This document shows, in pieces, positions 13,455 to 25,282 of a stretch of DNA of 64,000 nucleotides (positions are counted from its first letter, which is position 1; each line of letters starts with the position of its first letter). This DNA comes from Hymenolepis diminuta (taxonomy: Eukaryota; Platyhelminthes; Cestoda; Cyclophyllidea; Hymenolepididae): the NCBI GenBank assembly GCA_900708905.1, contig CAADRB010000002.1:3098561-3162560 (forward strand), read 5' to 3'. Under the pieces are notes generated by a model, which was given only the letters and a program-made list of their open reading frames with translations, searched no databases and was not told where the DNA came from. Position numbers and translations under genes: made by a program.

Positions 13455-13600
13455 CTGGTGTAACTCACTTTCTTCATGAAACTCAGAGAAACTTTGTTCT
13501 TGTTTTTTTCTTTTATGTATCTCATTGGCAGCAGCAGACTCAGCTAAATTTACAATTATTTCCTCCCATCCCAAATTCTCATGATTTAATTTTAAACTGA
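13455..13600 (-). CDS. Possible isolated exon of an unrecognised gene
   Basis: On the minus strand an acceptor-like GGTTGGTTAG at 13601-13610 is followed by 146 nt open in one frame and a good donor (CACCAG|GTAATT). The frame encodes a hydrophilic stretch of 48 residues starting SLKLNHENLGWEE and continuing ESAAANEIHKRKKQEQ, rich in Glu, Lys and Ser and suited to a helical or coiled segment. I recognise no family and found no neighbouring exon that joins it in phase. It could equally be a fossil or chance frame. Confidence 0.25.
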
Positions 13601-16600
13601 CTAACCAACCACTAGTGACTTTCAATTACTGTTGCCTGCCTTTTAAATTAGTTGAACAAATACTTAAATGGAAGAGATTTCTTGCCTTCTATTGATTTTT
13701 GGAATTTAAAAACGATTTGAATCTACTTATTTTAATTTCGCTGATGTACCTAATCCCAGATGATTCCCGTATAGCTACAGTTAGCCTTTGGCGAAACGGA
13801 AGAAACTGTTCAACCAGTTTTGAAAAGAGTCACAGTAGATTATGGTTTTGATTTGGGGATATGATTTCAGTATGATTCTTGCCTACTTGAGTGATGCCTA
13901 GTGCATCTGAGCGTTATAAAGACATCAAGTCGTCTGCTTCTTTAATTCCCAATTTCAACCTCTCATTAATATTTTTGTTTTGATAGAAAATTGGAATTAA
14001 GTTTTTTATCTTAAGTTTTGCTGCCCTTCACTTCGTTAAATATTTCTTTTAGCTTTTTTCTTCTTGACAAATGAGTTAACCTGTTGACAGATCATCTTTG
14101 GATTTGTTGTGATCGATCCGTCAGAACCATCATCTCATCCCGCTATCATTAGGAAGGAATCAATGACACCGAATTTCCATCTACATAATTTCCTTTTGAT
14201 GCCCAACTTTCAGTTGCGGCTGATTGTCAGTAATGCGAGGAGTGGATTTCGTTGTGGGATTTGTAGGATTCATCATTCAATTTTCACCTTTTTTCCCATT
14301 GAACATAATGATAACCTGCATTTGGAAGGTGAAAACATGATCACGTGATCCTAACCTTACAAATTAGTGACCGATGCTCCACCCCCTTCATTGGACCTAA
14401 TCACAATCATATTTACTAAAAGTTTAGGAAGGGGTGGAAGTTAAGAGACCGTCTGTGACACAAAAGGTTAACAGTAAACAGCGTGGGTGTGAAACAGAGA
14501 AATGGTTTTTACCAGCTTTTGACAAGTCTCCAAAATGAACAAATGACTGCTCAATTTTGGCAATAACAATCTACTTGTTGTGAGTCATTAAATGACTCGA
14601 AGGAAGTTATTAGTAAATATAAAACAGACGGAAAGTTGAGAGGAGAAGCCGGGAGTCGAAGTATAAAATCTGTCTAGACTAGATGCACATTCAAATAAAT
14701 AACTTGACTTATTGATTAAGTCATTTGGAGAGGACACAAACATGAATTTACCCTAGAAGCTCTACGTTAACTAATGTTTTAATTTAATTTGTCCATTTGA
14801 CTAAAGAAAAATGATTAGTAAGAAGAAGTTTTGAAGACTACTTGAACGGCGAAATGGGCAGCTTTAAGAATAACATAAGGAATGAGAGAAAAATGAAGCT
14901 AGACGTTTTCTCTCTTGAAATTTAAAATTTTTCAGGAACTCAAGTTGTGATTTTTGTCTCCTGAGATATCTGAAGAGTTAGATACAATACCTTGGTTTCG
15001 TTCCTTAATATATGAAGGAATAATATGCTATTATTTTTTTGATCCTTTATGTATACAGCATTTTCTTATTTTGTTCTTGAGCAAATCTTTCAGTTAATGA
15101 AATTCATGAGCTTCTGAATTCTTGATAATTCAACTTCGATAAGTCCCTCTAATTATTTTAACATAAAATATTAATGCATCTTTGTCACGCGATTTCATTT
15201 AATTCACCCTTTTTCTTATCGGTGACAAAATTTGCATTTACGTTACCCGGTTTAAGGCAATCCGTCTGCAATCTCATGAACTTCCATCCTTCATATCGTG
15301 AATGGATTTTTACCTCATAGATTCTGATCAATTTTCTCACTCAGTAATATTACTGCATTTTGAATGCTCAATTTGTCCAAGATGAGTGATGAACTTGAAA
15401 ACATCATTTAGCCGTCTTTTGCTCAACAGATGAAGAGAACTTAGTGTTTCTTCATCAACTCAACTATTTTACCCCAATGAGAACAGAAAACGGAATTGGT
15501 CATTCGCATTCTCAGACAACTGTGAGCTCACAACAAGTGTACGACAATTCAGTCATACGCTATCTACGTTTTCTACTAGACATAGAAATAATGGATATTA
15601 AATACATGTATCCAAATCTAATCCCTTTCCCAGTTATTTAGAACGTAAAGTGGATTCTAGAATAAGTTTTAAATATCTCAAGACAGTGACCTGTCTAGTA
15701 AATAGTAGAAATGCTAATCGAAACAGCCGTCAATTCTTAATTTATGGGTCTTTTAAAAGGGAAATCACCATATTTGAAATTTATCCAAATTAAATCCCGC
15801 CCAAAATACACAGTACGCATATTTGTGACATTTATTTCTAGGAGATTGCTTTACAGTGTACTCAAATAAATTGATTGAAATGATTCAAATTAAAGTTAGC
15901 GAAATCCCATTATCTTCAAATCTACAGAGTGAGCTAATTAAAATGATTGGTTAAAAATGCGATTTAGTCACTTACATTATTCCAAGAATTAATAAAGTTT
16001 TGAATAAAATTTAAAAGTAAAATAGCTTGGAATAGACAATTTTCAAACATGGTTGAAAGGCCAGTAAGTTAAACAAACTAAAGCCTCATTCTAAATATTG
16101 CAAATACCGATCTTATTATTTAAATTTCTAAATATCGCATAGCGGATATCCGGATATTAGTACCAAACATTTCAAAAAATGTCGTCCTTTAAAGTCATGT
16201 CCAGAAATATCTTTCAACTTTGATTATTTAAACCAGAGAGAGGAAGAAAACTGAGCAGTAATTTTATGTTATTTTTAAAATGTCTTGTTATACTTTTCTA
16301 TACTTCTGCATTATAGTTGGATTTATTAGTATTGGGGGCATAATTATCATGGAGCACATAATGATCCTAGGATTTTTCTAGTGCTTCGACCGAAAATTAT
16401 CCCTTGAAATTGACTAACGAAAATAAACACTATACTTAAAGGCGTAGAAGTATTACTTTTCTCCACCAGCAGAAAATGTCGCCAAGTTTCATAACTTTCT
16501 TTGATTTGCTTCATAATTTGCCTTGTGTGGAACTTTTTTGCAGTGGTTTACGAAAAGTAGCTAAGTCTTCAAATAAATTAAAATAAAAGAAATATCTATA

Positions 16601-17840
16601 CTTATAATATCAGATATGACGCTATTTGACCAGATATCGGTCAGATAACCGCCTTGAACTTGGGCAATACGAATTAAAAGCCAGGATATGACTAGAACGA
16701 ACAGCTAGCATAATATTTAAGATTTAAACGTAAATTAGATCAAGCATTTTTCAGAACATTTAGAGGTAAGGGTGAATACATACCCGAAGACGTCTAAATT
16801 ATGCATAATCGGCTATTCAAGAATTTTCAAATGCAAGTAATATGTAATAGAATTATCGGGTTATCATTGCGTCGTGATCTAACATCTCAGAGTTCCAGCC
16901 TCTATGTTTATTCCTACAGGATCAAACTATAAATGACTATTCATTAGATTGCTTATATAATGACTAAGTGCATCAGCGTTAAAAACGCATCTTTATTCAG
17001 GTACAAATGAATTAAAAAATGCAGGGTTTCAAAAATACACCTGAAGAAATTTGATAAAACTCAAGTATTATGAACAAATTTGATCTCCAAAAGTTGACTA
17101 GGGAAATAAGAACTTTCTTGTTCATCCTAACTACAAAGCTGTACAACAGCATCGGGGAAGGATGGAATCCTACAGCTGATTTAAGCGTTATGCTATTTTT
17201 GTGATTATTGTACTAAAAAAATTAATTAGTACATCAGTTTTTAGGAAAAATATACCTGCGAACGATTTATAAATACCACGGATTAAAAGGAAGGATATGA
17301 TGCACGGAGGCTTCCTTATTTTAGCACCTTAAGTGAACTCAATTCTGTGAGCTCTGTCATATAAATCGCCTAAGATCATGTTGCTATTTCAGCCTTTGAA
17401 AGAACTAATTTGAAATGTCAATATCCATAAACATGATTAAACAACCGATTAATGAACACTCATATTATGGATAAGAATTTGATCAGCAACGCAGGAAATG
17501 GACAATTTTATTTGACTTTTGGAATGAGAAGCAGTGAGCTACCCTTTAAGTGAATCTTTTCTAACTCGTATCCGAAAATTAACTGGAATTACTTTTCTGA
17601 CGCCCTTTTCGATTTCCTCCCCGTACACATGATTGAAGTTTGCTTATCTGATTTCGGTTACCTTTTTCTTGATAAAAATAAAATTTTCTGCATCTTTTTG
17701 GGTCGTCATTATAAATAACAGTGTTGGCAGGCTGAAACTCTCAAGACTTGTATACTAGCTACAGAAAGCAAGCTTTCAGCCAATTTACACGCTACGGTTT
17801 TGTAATATCTCGAAAGGAAAAGTAAAACTGACACGAGAGT

Positions 17841-18077
17841 TCATGTGAGTTTGGCTGTCTGATAATTAGTACTCATAGCAAATTGGCCGGGAGCCAGAAC
17901 ATGGAATCCTTGCGTGAGAGTTATTAATTTTCCTACATCGACTGCCTTTGCTGTTACTGCTGCCACAAGTATACCATGTCCGCGTCTAGTAGACGGAGTT
18001 AAATTTAGGAGACTGACGCCAAATAATTCCCAAGCATTTAAGGAATTAACAGCAAAGACGGGGGAAAAAGTTGCCTG
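17841..18077 (-). pseudogene. Coding-like fossil open frame, no start codon
   Basis: The minus strand is open for 79 codons between TGA stops with no initiating Met near its 5' end, and it starts just after an acceptor-like TGACAG. The translation includes HGILVAAVTAKAVDVGKL and ends NYQTAKLT. Its Ala/Val/Leu-rich, regular composition looks like protein and not like random AT-rich DNA, so I read it as an exon or a fragment of a dispersed element. I cannot name the family. The overlapping plus frame at 17914-18099 is its shadow. Confidence 0.3.
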
Positions 18078-18599
18078 TCATGGAGAGAAAAGATTTTAAG
18101 GAAAGCTTGGGATGTACAACAACAATAGATAAAGAAGTAGCGAGTTCATCAAGAGTAAGAGTTAATACATTTTTCAAATAAAATTCTGAAAGAGAAGGAT
18201 AATTCACCTCCCACTTGAATTAATTCCTGCGCTTGAAATTGTTACCAAAATGAAATATGACTGGATTATTGCAGCGTAAAAATATAGGATAGGTATAGCA
18301 GTTTCATAATACAAATCAGAAAAAAGACGGACCACAAGGAAGGACCTTTCGAGAGCATCTACAATGAAAAATACAAAAAGGAACAAAATAATATAATCAA
18401 AATGAGATAAATTAGTCATTATTCAAAAAGTGCGTGTGCTATTCGCGTTCGAAAATGGCTCACCTTTGTTTAGTAGGATTATGTTGAGGAAGGCGATACG
18501 TTACCTCAAATAATTCTTCTAGTTGATATTTCCTATTTTCCACTACTTTTATTCGTTAATCGTTAATCACCTATACAGGTCTAAATAGGAAAACCCACT

Positions 18600-18710
18600 T
18601 TGTTAGTAAAAAAAAGTCGTTTGAGCTATAAAATTTCTCTTTCCATTCTCCTTGAGTCTCACTATCAGTAGCTCTAATAAAGGGCAACCGAGAAGTTAAA
18701 CAATTTTCGA
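18600..18710 (-). repeat. Dispersed repeat family A, partial copy
   Basis: Only the promoter-like end of the family is present: GAGCTATAAAA, CTTGAGTCTCA, GTAGCTCTAATAAAGGGCAACCGAG, matching in order the blocks near 1715-1780 and 3220-3285. The TTCGCTGGTGG-side half is missing, so the copy is truncated. Confidence 0.4.
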
Positions 18711-20034
18711 AATTGCCGCCCCGTATTTACTCATAAATAGGAATTAGGTGCTTAAATCAAAGTAAATTTTATATTACATCAAAAAAATATCACTTAATGG
18801 ACAAATTTCTATAAGACTTTATCATGGTATGACATCCGAAATAGCTCAGTTAAATTCAAATTTATAGTTTGCTGTTTCGTGTTCTATTGTGCCAACATCC
18901 GACTTCCTAAGTTAATTCATTTCAAATTCCTCTAGAGAATACGTACCAATTGGATCAAATTTAAAAGACCGGATGGTTACGGCACCACTAACTTTTAAGT
19001 TGCAGGTTGATTAGATATATAAAATTTACTAAATTGATATCAGCAAAAAATACGAGATAATTGCCTGGTTAATAAAATCTTAGAATCTGACTGTCCTGAA
19101 TTCGTTCGGGAACATAGGGTATGACTACGAATAACTGATATTCCGAATATTAGAGAATGTGAAATAATGGATAGCACAAGCCTACCTATTTGGTGAAATT
19201 AGAAGTATCATTCATATTTTGCTCGGGAAACGACACGTTAGGTCCCCTCTGCTCTTTTATCCATTAGATGACCAATATTTTTCAGTCAGTGGGTTATGCT
19301 GCATCTCGACCTAACACAAAATGGTCCTCTTCCCTTAACTTTCATAAAAAGTTAAATAAAGCGTAGAATAACTAGACCCCATATACGTTAGAAGACCAGG
19401 TCTTGAATTGGAGACCAGAGTTAAATCTGATTAACAATGCTTCACTTTGAGAAAAAAATAATAGATGAGCAGGGCAGGAAACTTAATTTTTTCTGATATC
19501 GTCACTGATATCTTATTGGTCGCTCTGACGACCCGCCTCAATCCCGTCCTCTCGTTGGACGGAGTGTTGACGAATCGGCTTCCTTGAGGTGATTTGGTGA
19601 GCTTAAGCCCTCTTATCTTGGCGTGTGTTTATACATCAGTCATACTACATTCAATTACTCATATTAACTATGGTAAGGAATTTGAACTATACCTTAATTA
19701 AATTATGTAAGAGGCTTTGAATTGATTGGTTTTATATTTATGGTACCAATAGCGCGTAGGTTCACGATGTCTTAAACATTGTTTTTTAAAATGTAATTAC
19801 TTTAACATGACTATTTAAATGAGCAATCAAAGTCTTTTCAATTTCACTTCTACTCTCATTTTAAGTTTGATACATACAAAAACCTTTCGAATAGTTCTTA
19901 TCATGACGAAAGCATATTGTGCTAACTCCAAATCGGTTCTCAACCTATTTGATCTTATTTATTCGTATTCCATGTATCTACCTGGCTTGAAAAACCTGAT
20001 TATCCAAATATGAAAAATAATATTCCATCATGCT

Positions 20035-20048
20035 TCTTAAATTATTAG
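20035..20048 (+). promoter_or_regulatory. Splice acceptor at the 5' end of NPF-A exon
   Basis: TTAAATTATTAG is followed directly by GCA, which is in frame with the NPF-A signal peptide. The frame is closed immediately upstream (the AG forms part of a TAG), and no ATG lies between this site and codon 21. The exon must therefore receive its start codon from another RNA or exon. Junction with the 3' AUG of a spliced leader would give AUG|GCA in frame. Confidence 0.5.
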
Positions 20049-20568
20049 GCAAAAACTGGTGTATTATCTAGACACAAGATCTGTATCTTCTGTTTGGTGC
20101 TCGTTTTGATGGCATTCGTATCGGACGCCAAATCCACTTATGCCACTTCCAACACGGATGAGGTTATACCGCCTAAAGTAAGAGGACCTCTATTCCGCAC
20201 TGCCCGAGAATTACGACGCTATCTTGAACAACTTGATGAGTGGCTAGCAATTACTGGAAGACCTAGGTGAGAAATTCGTTAATCAACAACTTCCTGAAAA
20301 CCCTAAAAATATATTTCTACGCATATAGTGTATTTTATTTGAAAATTTATATATTTATACAAATATAAATATCTAATTTTATTATTTAAATTACATATAA
20401 CGACCTTCTTAATTTTACTTAATATTTATCCCCTATTTTATGCATTTTCAAATAAAATAAATCAGTATAAACAAAAATTTGGTGACATACTTATGTAATT
20501 TTGTATATTTGCTAAAATTACTCGTTCTTGAATAAATGAAGATTATTTTTTGTTTTAGATTTGGATGA
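20049..20568 (+). CDS. npf: Neuropeptide F precursor, gene A, two exons
   Basis: Exon 1 is 20049-20266 and exon 2 is 20559-20568 (A TTT GGA TGA), separated by a 292-bp intron. The intron splits the Arg codon before the final Phe (AG|A), the position typical of NPF/NPY genes. The encoded precursor has a hydrophobic signal segment (ICIFCLVLVLMAF) and one peptide ending ELRRYLEQLDEWLAITGR followed by PRFG, where Gly donates the C-terminal amide. Flatworm NPFs share the YL-Q-(N/D)E-(Y/W) helix pattern and the GRPRF-amide end. The product would be a secreted neuropeptide acting on a G-protein-coupled receptor. The start is unresolved: the first in-frame ATG (20109) lies inside the signal peptide, whereas the upstream part (from 20049) aligns with the signal peptide of gene B. 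An AG acceptor sits exactly at 20047-20048. A polyadenylation signal follows the stop by about 50 bases. Confidence 0.9.
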
Positions 20569-20618
20569 AAGTGAAAGGCAATCTATTTGGAGTAACGTAT
20601 TTAAGCATGAAGCATAAG

Positions 20619-20624
20619 AATAAA
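20619..20624 (+). terminator. Polyadenylation signal of NPF-A
   Basis: AATAAA lies 51 bases after the NPF-A stop codon, a plausible distance for a short 3' UTR. It is the nearest such signal on the correct strand. Confidence 0.6.
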
Positions 20625-23600
20625 GGTGATTGATATCACTTTCTTTTATGTGTTACTTCTTGCCAAATAGTGAATTACTGAAAATTTAGATTCATTCCGG
20701 GTGCTTTATTTTATTCTTTGGGCTAAATGATTTTCGATTCTGTCACTTGTTATTCTGGACTAGTTCTTTTCATTATTAGTGATATAATCAGACTACTTTT
20801 CTGGACTTATTTTCAAAGTCAATCTTTGTTATTCGATCTCCATATTGATAGCGTCGATGTTGTTTTGGATGTGGGATAAAACCGTGTCACTAAGAGAAAA
20901 TTAGTGAAATTTGCGGTCTCATAGAATAATTTTAGAATTATGAAACCCAATTTGACAAGAATGATCAGTACAACAGTGAATTAAAGCGACTTGTGCACAA
21001 GAGTAGAAATAGCAATCTTTTACTAGAAGTAAGACCTCATAATTGAGTATTTCTTAATATTAAAACCGATATCTACTTGCTATTTTGGCAGTTAGGAGAA
21101 AACTCTGGCTGACTTACACCAGCTGTGTAATTCTACAGATGGGAGTGATGCCACTACTTAATCTAATGCACTGTCAGGCAGGGCGAATTTGAATTGAATC
21201 AGATTAAAAGCACTAGCTGCTATTAATCATTACCTATCACTATTTCACCCACTTGCCTTAAAACAAAGCTCTGATTGAATAGGTTCAAAAAAATATGAAG
21301 AGATTTTCCTAGCCTTAACTGTAACTATCTGGAAACCTTGAGGCGAGACTGAAAACTCCGATTTACTCATCAGCAATAAAATACATCAAAGGGTACATAA
21401 CTCTATCCAAATCTTACTTTTGGTGTGAATTTTCTTCTAAAAGGACTAAGTAAATGAAAAATAAATACTTCGTTAGAAAAATACTAACAAAGTAGCCTTG
21501 TTGACGTCTTTGCAGGGCTATTCCTCTATTTTACGTTCCCAAACTGAATACTTAAGGTTTATAATACTGAAGACAATTCTTGATACTATGAGAAGGCTAA
21601 TCTTGCCGAGGCATGACATATGAAGAGCTGGGCTAGCGGATTCCTCTGGAAGATTCTGTAACCACCATTCGACAAGGGGAACGTTACCTTTGGACTTTAC
21701 AGAAAATCTTCCCAGTGCTCTTACCCTAAAGCTTCTTTAGGGACCTCAGATTCTGGGGAGATCTTAAAAGAAGACTAAGATAAATCGATCGTAAGGAAAT
21801 CTTCAGTTTCACGAGACCGTCGTCTGCTAACAACGTCAGTTCCTGCCTCTAATGGTGTAAATTTCCACCTGAAGGGAATTAGAGCGAAAACGGTGAAGGT
21901 GCCAAATGTATACAGAAGGGAAAGTAATGCTCCTGCATCATCGACAGAAATACTATTTCCCAGTGCAACAATCAACAAGGAATTTCAGTACCCAATTTCC
22001 GGTTGTTTTGATTTTCTTAAAAGACTAGTAGAATTGGTATATCAAATATCAGAATACAATCTTCAGTGCTGACATTATATTCCTTGCTCATCCTTTCAAA
22101 AGATTGTTTGAAAAGCAGTAACCTGTGTTCTTCTGGCTGAGAATTGAGTAATTTTTAAGGGAATCCCACGTAACAGACCTTTCTACCCATTGCCATAATA
22201 TTTCCTCTCTGCTATTACTAATGCATCCGCTTATCCGGCTAGATTTGTACAATCTTTATTAGTAAACGGACATATATAATAAAGCACATTTATAAGCGGG
22301 CTTAAAATAACAATACGAACTCTAATATGTTGTGAAGATGGGTTAACTATAACAGATTATCTATTTTGCCGGTCCTTGACAAAAGTGGACTAGTAGAGAA
22401 ATAACTCTTACTGAGGTAATACTTGGAGAGAGCTCATCAGAATTTCCAGGACTGATTTTTCATGACTTCCTTTTCGTCCATAAGATCTTATTCTACCATG
22501 CCTAAGTTAAAACCGGGACGATTATTAATAGGACATTCAAATAATTCCTAATGCATTTAATAACAGAAGATCGCCTATGTTTGGCTTAGGCAAAGATTTA
22601 CAGTTGGTAAAAGCCAATCAGATTTTTTGTAAATAAACTCTTCATTCAACACTCTCACGTGATGCTCATGACTCTCACCTGCACCTTGGAACGAAATCAT
22701 GGTGTCCTCTTTTGTACTTTTATAAGAGTGAAAAAATAGTCTCAAAATAGGCAAAAGTCACGGCAGGCAGCCATAGCTCTGATGATATATTAAACACATT
22801 CGCGTTCATAGGTGGTTGAAAATAAATAAATAAATGGTTTAGATCAACAAACAAACCTCTGCGATGTCACCGCCTGTACTACTCGGGATGCACGCCTACT
22901 TCCGTTAGTAAATTATTTTAAATATATGATTAAAGTGGAGAAATAATAAAACACTTCGAAGGCAAAATAGTTTCAAGTCCTATTTTGTTTTCAGTCTAAG
23001 TTATATGACGTTTTCAAATAGCCCATGAAAGCTCCGTAAGAGGAGAGCTGCCAGTATATCTTGCTTCCAAACCCGAAGTTATTCTTGCTATTCCATTCTT
23101 ATTATTACCAATCTTCATCACACATCACGTGGGAGGCAAGACAGGATATTGGTGAGCAGATTTTATTTGGAGAAGATCAGAGAACAGGAGAAGGGAAGAT
23201 GGGCCAAGTTGTGCAGTAGAGGTGCAAGGGGGTTGTCAAATATGCGTTTACTGTTGGGGTATGTATATCGTTTATTTAAAGAGGACATCCTAAGTTATCT
23301 GTGGGTCCTCGATAGGTTATCCAGGAAAGTGACCACAACAAGAATGACAACAAGAGACCCAAAAGGTAGTCGCGATGAGTATAATAGAAGGGGCGTACGA
23401 GACCATGATAAGAATTACGGTAGATGGTCACAACAGTCCAAAGGCCAAGAGGATACATATGAGGATTCGAATTCATGATAAATCCTTATTTAATCCACTG
23501 AAATATTTGCATTTCACTATCCTTCCGTCCTCATCGTATTCGAAATGAACTGATTTACATCTTCATCCCCGAGTTGCATCTGAATGCACAGTGTTAACAC

Positions 23601-24202
23601 ATTGGATTTAATTAAACGAACTTATTAATCATTTAACCTGCGCTTTTTCTTTCTTATGGATAATATCGTAATGTTTAACTCTAAGATTAGCTGTTGCTGA
23701 CACTAGAATCAATGCAATTTTAGGGTTTAGTGAACCCACAGGTTCCACCTCTTGGAACCATATCTGCTCAATAATTTGGACCTTTCGAGTGAATAAAGTA
23801 TAACCCCATCAGGTGCACAAAAAATAAAGCCTAATTCAGTCCTTCAACAATCCACACATCAAACCCCTCTGAAATCAACATCTATTGCGGATTCCGTTGA
23901 AGTGGAAGATAACACAAGGAATACTTGCAAATAATTAAAATAGATGGTATCCGAACCCTCTATGTCGGAGAACATGTTGAACTCCCTTTGAGAAACGATG
24001 ACTTGAATATGTTTGACATCCTCTTCCCTCAAATGTGTCTATTTTGTCTGCCTAATCAGTTATAGCTGACACATTATAAAACTATGTGAACTACACCAGG
24101 CGTGTTCCCTTTGAGGTCTTCCGGATTTTTGTACGCAGTTTCCAGCCCATTAAAAACTGAAAGTGCAAACTACCTTATATATTATAGAGTGGAAATATTC
24201 TT
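20625..24202. other. Intergenic DNA between NPF-A and the left inverted-repeat arm
   Basis: No gene recognised. The 109-codon plus frame at 23149-23478 and its minus shadow are very polar (Arg, Asp, Thr) and match nothing I know. A short repeat (family C) is at 21585-21660. Confidence 0.4.
21585..21660 (+). repeat. Short dispersed repeat C, copy 1
   Basis: Shares with 28160-28240 the ordered blocks AAGGCTAATCT/AAGGTTAATCT, a TGAAGAG block, and AGCGGATTCCTCTG followed by AAGA-TTC. Both are in the same orientation. Function unknown. Confidence 0.4.
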
Positions 24203-24742
24203 GCATCTGAGACCACATTACGCACTTTTAGAAAAACAGAAAATGAAACTGTTACGGTTAAAACTTACAATTTATTATAACAAAACGAATAAACGTAATA
24301 CCTATCAACCCTGGCTTTTTTCTATGTATCCTCCTTCGGCTTCTATCAACCACTCAATTCGGGTCCGAAAGCAACTGATTTCAAGCTTCGATGAGGTGGT
24401 CTTTATTGATGTCCTCCATTGCTCCAACTATTGCTTCCATGAGAGAGGAGGATTTGGTGTTATGGGGATGCTTATTAACTTCCTTTTCAACCACACCCCG
24501 CCTCACACTTAATAATCGCGTGTAGTTAGGAGGTGGCCATATGTTTGGTGTGACATGGTGGAGTGGAATCTTGTTGGAATCTTCCTTGATGGCTACACTT
24601 CCTTCCTTCATTGGCTACACTGTCTATCTAAAGTGGCTTAACAATGGTTTGAGGAGTTTCCACATAGGCATCTGCATCTGCGTTGACTCTAAGGTCCCGT
24701 GGGAAAAGTGGAGGAGTCAAGTTGTACCCCTTTCTCACTGCT

Positions 24743-24790
24743 AACAACGTCAACAACAACAACAACAGCAACAACAACGACAGCAACAAA
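24743..24790. repeat. CAA-type microsatellite inside the transposase
   Basis: CAACAA-rich run, read on the minus strand as poly-Leu within the transposase frame. It replaces part of the catalytic core and is mirrored at about 55358-55405. Confidence 0.7.
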
Positions 24791-25157
24791 TCATCACTGT
24801 TGGTGGAAACTTCGTGCACATGCATAACAGTTGGAACTTCAGTGGGATCCATCCGCACATAGCCAGCTATCTATCATTTCTTCGATTGAGTTTTTCATCC
24901 TGGTGGAAGTTTTTTGGTCAGAGAAACACAAAAGACACTCCTCTTCTTCTGGGTGCTTCGATTTCTTTAAGAGTCGTTGTGCACGCATCAAACGGTTCTC
25001 TTAAGTTATTTTTGTCCACATGAACTGACTTCGACTAGGAACGTACGGTTTGTATCCGAGGTGTTGAAGAAGAACATTCCCTATATAATGTTATTCCTTC
25101 AGACACTTGAAGATATTTGGCAAGACGTCGCGCATTGATTTCCCACGATTTTCGTCC

Positions 25158-25282
25158 ATCATGTCATGTTATGCCATGTCATGTCATGCCATGTCATGCC
25201 ATGCCATGCCATGCACTCCTCTCACAAACTCTGGTGTTGTGAGTGCGTGAGTGGGTGAGTGAGTGTGAGTGAGTGAGTCAGA
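25158..25282. repeat. ATGCC/ATGTC and GAGT microsatellites
   Basis: Two adjacent simple repeats, (ATGYC)n at about 25158-25215 and (GTGA)n at about 25233-25280, lie inside the transposase after its N-terminal domain and disrupt it. Both are mirrored at about 54868-54990. Confidence 0.75.

Larger units (their letters stand above)
13601..20034. other. Intergenic DNA upstream of NPF gene A
   Basis: Contains a coding-like fossil (17841-18077) and a partial repeat A copy (18600-18710); otherwise no recognisable gene. Frames at 14109-14348, 15444-15641 and 19819-20013 have no similarity that I can name. Confidence 0.4.

Noticed and set aside
23149..23478. 109-codon plus-strand frame, among the longest in the window
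   Set aside because: Very polar, compositionally biased translation with no recognisable domain, no splice or promoter context, and a similarly open overlapping minus frame; best read as chance.
24102..24512. 136-codon plus-strand frame, the longest in the window
   Set aside because: It is antisense to the 3' part of the mariner-like transposase and straddles the arm boundary. The mirrored frame at 55636-55983 starts differently, which shows that it is not a real gene.
25158..25282. Short tandem units considered as a CRISPR array
   Set aside because: The units are 4-5 bp with no unique spacers, in an animal genome; they are ordinary microsatellites.
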